From Streptomyces hyaluromycini (GTDB taxonomy: Bacteria; Actinomycetota; Actinomycetes; Streptomycetales; Streptomycetaceae), in assembly GCF_002217755.1 (NCBI RefSeq), contig NZ_BCFL01000019.1:618712-682711 (forward strand): a DNA stretch of 64,000 nucleotides, read 5' to 3'. The translations under genes and the position numbers were made by a program. Shown here one piece after another: positions 58,183 through 64,000 of the stretch (the first letter of the stretch is position 1; each line of letters starts with the position of its first letter). The notes below the pieces were generated by a model, which was not told where the DNA came from, ran no database searches, and saw nothing but the letters and a program-made list of their open reading frames with translations.

Positions 58183-58938
58183 TCACCCCGCCGTCGCCGC
58201 GCGCGGGTCGAAACCGAAGGGCAGTTCCAGCCGGTGGGCGCGCATCAGGGCGTCGTCGCAGAGGAGCCCGGCGGTGGGCCCGTCGGCGGCGATCGTGCCG
58301 TCGCTCAGGATCAGGGCGCGCGGGCACAGCTCCAGGGCGTACGGCAGGTCGTGGGTGACCATCAGGACCGTCACGTCCAGGGAGCGCAGGATGTCGGCGA
58401 GTTCGCGCCGGGAGGCCGGGTCGAGGTTGGAGGAGGGCTCGTCCAGGACGAGGATCTCCGGCTCCATGGCGAGGACGGTCGCCACCGCCACCCGGCGGCG
58501 CTGCCCGAAGGACAGGTGGTGGGGCGGGCGTTCGGCGAAGCCGGCCATGCCGACCCGGTCCAGGGCGGCACGCACGCGTGCCTCCAGTTCCGCGCCCTTC
58601 AGGCCGGCCGCCGCCGGTCCGAACGCCACGTCCTCGCGGACCGTCGGCATGAACAGCTGGTCGTCCGGGTCCTGGAAGACGATGCCGACCCGGCGCCGGA
58701 TCTCCGCCATGTGCCGCTTGCCGACCGGCAGTCCGGCCACCGTCACGGTGCCCGTGCCGCCGCCCAGGATGCCGTTGAGGTGCAGCACGAGGGTGGTCTT
58801 CCCGGCGCCGTTCGGCCCGAGCAGCGCGACCCGTTCGCCGCGCGCCACGGAGAAGTCCACGCCGAACAGGGCCTGGTGCCCGTCCGGGTAGGCGAAGGCG
58901 AGGCCGGAGACCTCCAGGGAGGCGGGAGCGGTGGTCAC
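58183..58938 (-). CDS. nikO: Nickel/cobalt ECF-type transporter ATPase
   Basis: A 251-residue ABC ATPase powering metal uptake. Walker A ALLGPNGAGKTTLVLHL (about 38-54), Q-loop VFQDPDDQLF, signature HLSFGQRRRVAVATVLAM (LSFGQ rather than LSGGQ), Walker B ILVLDEPSSNLDP and H-loop THDLPYA. Start GTG 58938 overlaps the nikQ stop (GTGA), giving coupled translation. It is the last gene of the nikMN-nikQ-nikO operon. Nickel is preferred over cobalt because of the Nur-like box upstream of the operon (inference). Confidence 0.92.
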   Translation of the reverse strand: MTTAPASLEVSGLAFAYPDGHQALFGVDFSVARGERVALLGPNGAGKTTLVLHLNGILGGGTGTVTVAGLPVGKRHMAEIRRRVGIVFQDPDDQLFMPTVREDVAFGPAAAGLKGAELEARVRAALDRVGMAGFAERPPHHLSFGQRRRVAVATVLAMEPEILVLDEPSSNLDPASRRELADILRSLDVTVLMVTHDLPYALELCPRALILSDGTIAADGPTAGLLCDDALMRAHRLELPFGFDPRAATAG

Positions 58939-59726
58939 AGGGCCCATCCCAACAGGCAGACGACGAGGGCGGACAAGGGCAGCGCGAGGGCGTGGGACCA
59001 CTGCGCCCGGGACGCGGTCACCTCGTCGACGACCGGCATCGAACTGGGGGCACCTCCCACACGTTTAGTAGTGGGGGAGTATCCCCGGCTCACCATGGCC
59101 AGGTGGACGCGCTCCCCGCGTTCGTAGGAGCGGATGAACAGCGCGCCCGCGGACTTCGCGAGCACACCCCAGTGGCGCACGCCCCGCGCCTCGAAGCCGC
59201 GTGACTCCCGGGCGATCCGCATCCGGCGCATCTCGTCGGTGATCACGTCGCCGTAGCGGATCATGAAGGAGGCGATCTGGACGAGCAGCGGGGGCAGCTT
59301 CAGCCGTTCCAGGCCGAGGAGCAGTGCGCGCAGCTCCGTGGTGGCCGCGAGGAGGACGGAGGTGGCGACGCCCAGGGTGCCTTTGACCAGAACGTTCCAG
59401 GCGCCCCACAGGCCGTTCACGCTGAGCGAGAGGCCCAGCACGCCGACCCGCTCGCCCTCGGCGACGAACGGCATCAGCACCGCGAAGGCCACGAACGGCA
59501 CCTCGATCAGCAGCCGCTTCAGCAGGAAGCCGGCGGGCACGCGCGCGTGGTGGGCGACGCATGCGAGCAGCACGGCGTACAGCGCGAACGCCCACATCGC
59601 CGTGCGCGGGGTCGAGACCACCACGACCACGAAGGCGAAGGCGGCGGCGAGCTTGGTGTGCGGCGGGAGCGCGTGCACGGGGGAGTGCGCGTGCCGGTAG
59701 AGCCGGTGGGCGTGCCCCGCACCCAT
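58935..59726 (-). CDS. nikQ: Nickel/cobalt ECF-type transporter T component
   Basis: A 263-residue CbiQ/NikQ transmembrane protein coupling the ATPase to the metal-binding component. About five helices and the two coupling-helix motifs with A-R-G-type sequences (RIARESRGFEARG, about 170-182; RGERVHLAMVSRGY, about 203-216). Unusually, the segment SPTTKRVGGAP right after the second motif is encoded by a dispersed palindromic repeat (59046-59079). Start ATG 59726 lies one base after the nikM stop. Operon with nikM and nikO. Confidence 0.92.
   Translation of the reverse strand: MGAGHAHRLYRHAHSPVHALPPHTKLAAAFAFVVVVVSTPRTAMWAFALYAVLLACVAHHARVPAGFLLKRLLIEVPFVAFAVLMPFVAEGERVGVLGLSLSVNGLWGAWNVLVKGTLGVATSVLLAATTELRALLLGLERLKLPPLLVQIASFMIRYGDVITDEMRRMRIARESRGFEARGVRHWGVLAKSAGALFIRSYERGERVHLAMVSRGYSPTTKRVGGAPSSMPVVDEVTASRAQWSHALALPLSALVVCLLGWAL
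59046..59079 (-). repeat. Family 2 palindromic repeat inside nikQ
   Basis: GGGGGCACCTCCCAC then ACGTTTAGTAGTGGGGGAG; outer arms CTCCCCCAC/GTGGGAG pair on the minus strand. The unit matches the nested repeat at 31083-31113 and that in nikM. It encodes SPTTKRVGGAP without breaking the frame. Confidence 0.8.
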
Positions 59727-59727
59727 G

Positions 59728-60798
59728 TCAGCGCGCCCCGGCCGGGGCGCCCGTACGGCGCCTGCGCACCGCCCAGAACACCGCGCTGCCCGCGACGACG
59801 GTCGTGCCGACCCCGATGACGCCCGCCAGGCCGCCGGAGAGCCGGGCGTCGGAGACGTCCTCGACGCCGTAGTCGGCGAGCGGGGAGCCGGCCGAGGCGT
59901 GCTCCCTGGTCTTCGTGTCGATGCCCTGGTCGTGGGCGACCTTCTCCAGCCCGTCGGGGCTGGCGGAGGCGTAGAAGCTGACGAACCCGGCGAGCACCAG
60001 GGAGGTCACCAGACCGCTGATCCACAGCGTGCGACGGGAGGTGCGTGCCGCCACCGGCGCGGCCGGCTCCGGCGCGTCCACCAGGGCGCCGTTCACGCGC
60101 AGCTTCAGCCCCTGGCGCAGGCCGCGCGCCCCGTACACCAGGTCGGGGCGTACGGCGACGACCGCGCCGACCGTGAGGGCGGTGATCGCGGCCTCGCCGA
60201 CGCCGATGAGGACGTGCACGCCGATCATCGCGCCGGCCACCTTGCCGATGGCGACGTCGGTGGTGCCGCCGACCGCGTAGAGGAGCGTGAAGGCGACCGC
60301 GGCGGCGGGCACCGAGAGCAGGGCGGCGACGAAGGCGGCGGCGGTCACCGAGCGCCTGCCGCGGGGCAGGATCTTCAGCAGGCCGCGGAAGACGGCGTAC
60401 GCGACCACGGTCGTCACGATCGCCATGTCGGTGATGTTGACGCCGAGCGCGGTCAGCCCGCCGTCTGCGAACAGGATGCCCTGCATGAGGAGGACCACGG
60501 ACACGCACAGCACGCCCGTGCAGGGGCCGACGAGGATCGCGGCGAGCGCCCCGCCCAGCAGATGGCCGCTTGTTCCGGCCGCGACGGGGAAGTTGAGCAT
60601 CTGTACGGCGAAGATGAACGCCGCCACCAGACCGGCCAGCGGCGCCGTGCGCTCTCCCCCACGCTCGGCTTCGCTCGCGCGGGAGGTGCCCCCCTGTTCA
60701 CGGCGGGCGCCGCGCAGGCTGACCGCGAGGGCGCCGGCCGCGACCACGGCGGTGACCGCGGAGGTGGGGGCGTCGATAAATCCGTCAGGTACATGCAC
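59728..60798 (-). CDS. nikMN: Nickel/cobalt ECF-type transporter substrate component, NikM-NikN fusion
   Basis: A 356-residue CbiM/NikM protein fused to a CbiN/PDGLE-type C-terminus. The N-terminal metal-binding segment MHVPDGFIDAP must be exposed after Met1, with His2 as ligand. HLLGGALAAILVGPCTGVL (about 79-97) is the second metal motif, and SASPDGLEKVAHDQG (about 285-300) is the PDGLE region. About eight helices. Residues GGTSRASEAERGG (about 36-48) in the first loop come from a family 2 repeat (60654-60693). Start ATG 60798 has no ribosome-binding site and lies at the predicted transcription start, so translation is leaderless. A Nur-like box covers the promoter. Confidence 0.92.
   Translation of the reverse strand: MHVPDGFIDAPTSAVTAVVAAGALAVSLRGARREQGGTSRASEAERGGERTAPLAGLVAAFIFAVQMLNFPVAAGTSGHLLGGALAAILVGPCTGVLCVSVVLLMQGILFADGGLTALGVNITDMAIVTTVVAYAVFRGLLKILPRGRRSVTAAAFVAALLSVPAAAVAFTLLYAVGGTTDVAIGKVAGAMIGVHVLIGVGEAAITALTVGAVVAVRPDLVYGARGLRQGLKLRVNGALVDAPEPAAPVAARTSRRTLWISGLVTSLVLAGFVSFYASASPDGLEKVAHDQGIDTKTREHASAGSPLADYGVEDVSDARLSGGLAGVIGVGTTVVAGSAVFWAVRRRRTGAPAGAR
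60654..60693 (-). repeat. Family 2 palindromic repeat inside nikMN
   Basis: CTCCCCCACGCTCGGC then TTCGCTCGCGCGGGAGGTGC ending in CCCC; it reads in frame in the first cytoplasmic/extracytoplasmic loop of NikM. The ends (CTCCCCCA...GGGAGGTGCCCCC) match the copies at 31083-31113 and 59046-59079, while the inner loop differs. Confidence 0.8.
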
Positions 60799-60804
60799 GG
60801 TCCG

Positions 60805-60835
60805 ATTTTAGGGTCCCATTGCGAACCTTTTGCAA
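60805..60835 (-). promoter_or_regulatory. Nur-like box and leaderless promoter of nikMN-nikQ-nikO
   Basis: TTGCGAACCTTTTGCAA (60819-60835) fits the published Nur motif tTGCaa-N5-ttGCAA with one mismatch. On the minus strand a strong -10, TAAAAT (60810-60805), lies just downstream; TTGCAA within the box can act as the -35 (19-base spacing). Transcription would start at about 60798, the A of the nikM ATG. Nickel-bound Nur would block the promoter. Confidence 0.8.
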
Positions 60836-60974
60836 GAGCGAGAAGGTCGTCACATGCGGAATGTCCTGCGGGGTGCGGGGGCTCCCGCAAGCGCATTCCG
60901 GAAAATGTGCGACATTGGATAAGAAAGCGGATGCACCACTTTCGCACAGGTCACGGAGCGTAAAGGGCAGTCCG

Positions 60975-61322
60975 ATGTCTGTAGTCGAGCAGTATGCGCG
61001 AGCCCACATCGTCACGGACGAGGACCCGCAGGAGGAGCCGCCCGCGGTGCCCGTCGTCCTGCGCTACGACCCCGATACCGATCCGAGGACGGTACGGGTC
61101 GGCCTCCCCGGCACGGACGAGTGGACGTTCTCGCGCTCGCTGCTGGAGCAGGGCCTCAGGTCGCCCGCGGAGAGCGGTGACGTACGCGTGTGGCCGCTGG
61201 GGCGGGTCCAGGCCGTGGTGGAGTTCCACTCCGACCACGGCACATCGGTGGTGCAGTTCGAATCGAAGGCGCTGCTGCGCTTCCTCCGGCGGACCTACAT
61301 GGCCACTCCCGTGGCCGGCTGA
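60975..61322 (+). CDS. ssgE: SsgA-like sporulation protein, probable SsgE
   Basis: A 115-residue SsgA-like protein (SALP), a family found in sporulating actinomycetes that directs septum placement and peptidoglycan remodelling. Family core: PVVLRYDPDTDPRTVRVGLPG (in parts, about 27-47), WTFSRSLLEQGLRSPAESGDVRVWPL (about 50-75) and ESKALLRFLRRTYMATP at the end. Start ATG 60975 has AAAGGG seven bases upstream. The location between the nickel transporter and penicillin-binding proteins matches ssgE of S. coelicolor (recalled), which affects spore separation. Confidence 0.92.
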   Translation: MSVVEQYARAHIVTDEDPQEEPPAVPVVLRYDPDTDPRTVRVGLPGTDEWTFSRSLLEQGLRSPAESGDVRVWPLGRVQAVVEFHSDHGTSVVQFESKALLRFLRRTYMATPVAG

Positions 61323-61331
61323 CACTCCCCG

Positions 61332-63002
61332 CTACAGCGAGGACCCCAGCTTCAGCAGGGCCGCCACGATCGGTCCGGCCGTGTCGCCGCCGTGGCCGCC
61401 CGCCTGGACCACACCCGCGGCGGAGAAGTCGCCGCAGTACGCGGTGAACCAGCCGTTCGGCTTCTTCTGGCCGTCGACCTCGGCCGAGCCCGTCTTGGCG
61501 CCGCAGCTCGAACTCAGCCCCGACATCGCCTTGGCCGCCGTACCGTACCCCGCCGTGTACTGCATGACCTCCTTCAGCTCCGACTGCGTCTTCGACGACA
61601 TCGTGCGCGAGGCCTTCGCGATCGTCCGGTTGTCGACGCTGGGGGCGACCAGGTACGGCTGGTGGAAGGTGCCGGTGTCCACCGTGGCCGACACCGACGC
61701 CATGTTCAGCGGGTTCATGCGCACCCCGCCCTGCCCGATCAGCGAGGCGCCCATCTGCGCGCCGCTCTGCACCGGGACCGAGCCGTCGAAGGTCGGGACG
61801 CCGATGGCCCAGTTGTTCATGCCGAGGCCGTAGACCTGCTGGGCCTCCGTCGTCAGGTCGCTGTCGGACAGCTTGGGCGCGAAGTCGATGAAGGCGTTGT
61901 TGCAGGAGGCGCCGAAGCTCAGCTTGAACGAGCCCTGCTTGATCTCGGAGTCGTCGTCGTTGTGGAACGTCCACCCGGCGAGCTTGTACGTCTTCGGGCA
62001 GGGGTGCGACGCGTCCGGGGTGATGAGCCCCTTCTCGAACAGCATCGTCGACGTGATGATCTTCATCGTGGAGCCGGGCGCCAGGGAGCCCTGGAAGGCC
62101 ACGTTGAAGCCGTGGCTGGAGTTGGCGACGGCGAGGACCTCGCCGGTCGACGGGCGCATCATCACGACCGAGGCGTTCTTCTGCGTGCTGACCTGCTTCT
62201 CGGCGGCCGCCTGCAGGGTCGGGCTGAGCGTCGTCTTCACGGTGCCCGGCGTGCCCTTGCTGAGCTCCAGGAGCGTCTTGTCGGAGAGCTTCGCCTTCTC
62301 GGACGCCGTGCCGCGCACCACGCGCAGTTCGACGCCCGCCTTGCCGCCGGCCTTCTTGCCGAACTTCTCCCGCAGCCCGTCCAGGACCGAGCCCAGCGAC
62401 GGGTACTTGGCGGTGGTGATCTCCCCGCCGTCGCGGTCCAGGGCCTTGATGGGCGGGGTGCCGGACTCGCCGGTGACCAGGGTGTCGCCGTCCGCGAGGT
62501 CCGGGTGGACGACCGCGGCGTGCCACTTCACCACCGGCTTGCCGTCGCTGGTCCGCCGGACGACGGTGAACGCGGAGCTGTACGACAGCGGCTTGCTGAC
62601 ACCCTTGTACGACACCGTCGCCTTCACGGAGAAGGGGACCTTGTCGCCGGTGCGGGTGCCCTCGGTGAGGGTGACGCCCTTGACGTGGGCGTCCTTCGCA
62701 TAGCCGGTGAGGAGCTTGATGCAGGCCTTGCTGTCGTCCGTGACGGCGGCGGCCTGGGTGACCTTGCCCTGCTGCCAGGACGACAGGAAGGTGCGCGCCG
62801 TCGTCTGCACCTCGGTGGCGGACAGCGGGCCGGTCTTGACGGGCTTGTGGTCGGCCGTCTTCGTCGACGCCGCGTCGGCGGCACCGCCGCCGTACAGCGC
62901 GTAGAGGCCGAAGCCCGCGCCGCCGACGACCACGGCGATCACCCCGCCGATGACGGCGGGTCTCTTCTTCCGTCGTTCGACGACGCGCCTTCTCTTGCCC
63001 AC
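61332..63002 (-). CDS. Penicillin-binding protein, class B type with NTF2-like MecA_N domain
   Basis: A 556-residue D,D-transpeptidase cross-linking peptidoglycan. One N-terminal helix (about 15-38), an NTF2-like MecA_N domain (about 55-170), a dimerisation/linker region, then the transpeptidase domain with all motifs: Ser311-T-M-Lys314 (LAPGSTMKI), Ser366-Cys-Asn368 (ASCNNAF) and Lys503-Thr-Gly505 (GAKTGSAEV). Start GTG 63002 has GGAGG nine bases upstream. The extracytoplasmic domain is the catalytic side. It is a tandem paralogue of the upstream, window-truncated gene. Convergent with ssgE. Confidence 0.94.
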   Translation of the reverse strand: MGKRRRVVERRKKRPAVIGGVIAVVVGGAGFGLYALYGGGAADAASTKTADHKPVKTGPLSATEVQTTARTFLSSWQQGKVTQAAAVTDDSKACIKLLTGYAKDAHVKGVTLTEGTRTGDKVPFSVKATVSYKGVSKPLSYSSAFTVVRRTSDGKPVVKWHAAVVHPDLADGDTLVTGESGTPPIKALDRDGGEITTAKYPSLGSVLDGLREKFGKKAGGKAGVELRVVRGTASEKAKLSDKTLLELSKGTPGTVKTTLSPTLQAAAEKQVSTQKNASVVMMRPSTGEVLAVANSSHGFNVAFQGSLAPGSTMKIITSTMLFEKGLITPDASHPCPKTYKLAGWTFHNDDDSEIKQGSFKLSFGASCNNAFIDFAPKLSDSDLTTEAQQVYGLGMNNWAIGVPTFDGSVPVQSGAQMGASLIGQGGVRMNPLNMASVSATVDTGTFHQPYLVAPSVDNRTIAKASRTMSSKTQSELKEVMQYTAGYGTAAKAMSGLSSSCGAKTGSAEVDGQKKPNGWFTAYCGDFSAAGVVQAGGHGGDTAGPIVAALLKLGSSL

Positions 63003-63107
63003 AGTCCAGTTCCTCCGCGCACTTCCCCCGGGGTCCCCGTCGCCCCGTAGCCCTCACGCTCCCCAACGACTGCACCCAGCCTAGAGTCCCGGCCTGTGGG
63101 AGTGACG

Positions 63108-64000
63108 TCAGCCACCGATCCGTAGCACACTCGCGACAATCGGTCCGGCCGCGTCGATGCCGTGGCCGCCGTCCTGGGTCATGGCCGCGGCCGCCACGTC
63201 GTTGCGGTAGCCGGCGAACCAGCTGTTCGACTTGGACTGGCCGTCGACCTCCGCCGAGCCCGTCTTGGCGCCGATGCTGCCGCTCAGCCCGCGCATCACA
63301 CCGGCCGCGGTGCCGCTGGTCGCGGTGCGGTTCATCATGGCGCGCAGCTGGCCGGTCGTGGCGGGCGACAGGCCCTTCGCGGTGGCCAGTTCACGGCCGT
63401 CCAGCTTCTGCGGGACGAGCACCGGCTGCCGGAAGGTCCCCGTCATCGCGGTCGCCGCCACGGACGCCATGTTCAGCGGGGACATCTGCACCTGGCCCTG
63501 GCCGATCAGGTTGGCCGCGGTGTCCGGGCCGCCGGAGGCGGGGACCCGGCCGTCGAAACTCGGGATGCCCACCTTCCAGTTGTTCTTCCCGAGCCCGAAG
63601 CGGTCCTCGGCCTCCTTGGTGAGCGAGTCGACCTGGACCGAGTCCGCGTACTTCACGAACGCCGTGTTGCAGGACCGCGCGAAGCTGTCCGAGAGGGTGG
63701 CCTTCTCGTCCGGCTGAAGTCCCTTGAGATTGCTGAAGGTCTGGCTCTGCCAGGTCGCGGTCGGCGGGCAGGGGGCTGGACCTGTGGCCGTCGTCAGCCC
63801 TGTGTCGATCAGGGTGGCCGCGCTGATGATCTTCATGGTGGAGCCGGGCGCCAGCTCGCCGAGGAAGGCCGCGTCGAAGCCGTCCGCGCGGTGGTTGGCC
63901 ACCGCCAGCACCTCGCCGGTGCTGGGCTTGACGGCCACCACCGACGACTCGGCGTACTTCGTCACCGCGGTCTCGGCGGCGGCCTGCACGCGCGCGTCGA
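63108..64000 (-). CDS. Penicillin-binding protein, C-terminal part (5' end outside window)
   Basis: The open frame continues to base 64000 without a start. About 296 residues of transpeptidase domain are present, with S-T-M-K (LAPGSTMKII), S-C-N (ARSCNTAFV) and K-T-G (GAKTGSAEVDG) intact. The sequence is closely related to the neighbouring penicillin-binding protein (shared blocks such as GLGKNNWKVGIPSFDG against GLGMNNWAIGVPTFDG), so the two arose by tandem duplication. Its stop is 105 bases upstream of the neighbour's start. The N-terminal part, including any MecA_N domain, is not visible. Confidence 0.93.
   Translation of the reverse strand, partial: DARVQAAAETAVTKYAESSVVAVKPSTGEVLAVANHRADGFDAAFLGELAPGSTMKIISAATLIDTGLTTATGPAPCPPTATWQSQTFSNLKGLQPDEKATLSDSFARSCNTAFVKYADSVQVDSLTKEAEDRFGLGKNNWKVGIPSFDGRVPASGGPDTAANLIGQGQVQMSPLNMASVAATAMTGTFRQPVLVPQKLDGRELATAKGLSPATTGQLRAMMNRTATSGTAAGVMRGLSGSIGAKTGSAEVDGQSKSNSWFAGYRNDVAAAAMTQDGGHGIDAAGPIVASVLRIGG

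Noticed and set aside
60799..60974. Cobalamin riboswitch upstream of the cbiM/nikM-type operon
   Set aside because: The predicted mRNA is leaderless, leaving no room for an aptamer, and a Nur-like box explains control; no B12-box-like sequence was seen.

Overview
The window is high-GC actinobacterial chromosome and almost certainly Streptomyces. The evidence is codon bias, many GTG starts, 4-base ATGA/GTGA overlaps, an SsgA-like sporulation protein, an HrdD-type sigma factor, a SepX-like septation protein and dispersed repeats of a kind common in this genus. Gene content and order recall the hrdD-fruKA-galU-ssgE part of the S. coelicolor core chromosome (recalled, not searched). The window is compact and mostly housekeeping. 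I see no biosynthetic cluster, prophage or CRISPR array. The one clear mobile element is a solo TnpB-type (IS200/IS605 OrfB) element.

Layout. 1-9.2 kb: two regulator/exporter pairs (TetR+MFS, WYL+MFS), a MarR regulator divergent from an extradiol dioxygenase-like enzyme, an acetyltransferase, sigma factor hrdD behind a SigR-type promoter, and a TetR regulator. 9.2-13.5 kb: the fructose PTS operon fruR-fruK-fruA. 13.5-25 kb: envelope and metabolic genes (L,D-transpeptidase lipoprotein, P1-family peptidase, TnpB element, MscL, SAF-domain protein, MTA phosphorylase, zinc ribbon protein, MFS exporter, CPA1-type cation/proton antiporter). 25-34.6 kb: penicillin-acylase-family hydrolase, 5-formyl-THF cyclo-ligase, then galU, a MoeA/gephyrin-like gene, moaC, mogA, a RimJ-type acetyltransferase and a SepX/GlpR-like membrane protein. 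34.6-40.5 kb: tRNA-Ala(CGC), a GNAT protein, exonuclease III, and a MerR regulator divergent from a Baeyer-Villiger monooxygenase/hydrolase/SDR operon. 40.5-49 kb: a heptad-repeat stress-type protein, tricorn protease, TetR+MMPL exporter, YbaK deacylase and EamA transporter. 49-55.7 kb: an ABC exporter coupled to a large secreted phosphoesterase, a beta-hydroxyacid dehydrogenase-like protein and a small DUF1876-like protein. 55.7-64 kb: a serine hydrolase, ohrR-ohr, a nickel-type transporter nikMN-nikQ-nikO behind a Nur-like box, ssgE, and two tandem penicillin-binding proteins, the second cut by the window edge.

Most regulatory logic visible here is local: a regulator sits beside the transporter or enzyme it probably controls, with a palindrome between them. 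Candidate operators are given for the TetR, MarR, WYL, FruR, MerR, OhrR and Nur-type cases. Two families of dispersed palindromic repeats run through the window. Several copies contribute to coding sequence: one forms the N-terminus of an MFS exporter, one supplies the stop codon of tricorn protease, and two sit in frame in nickel transporter genes.
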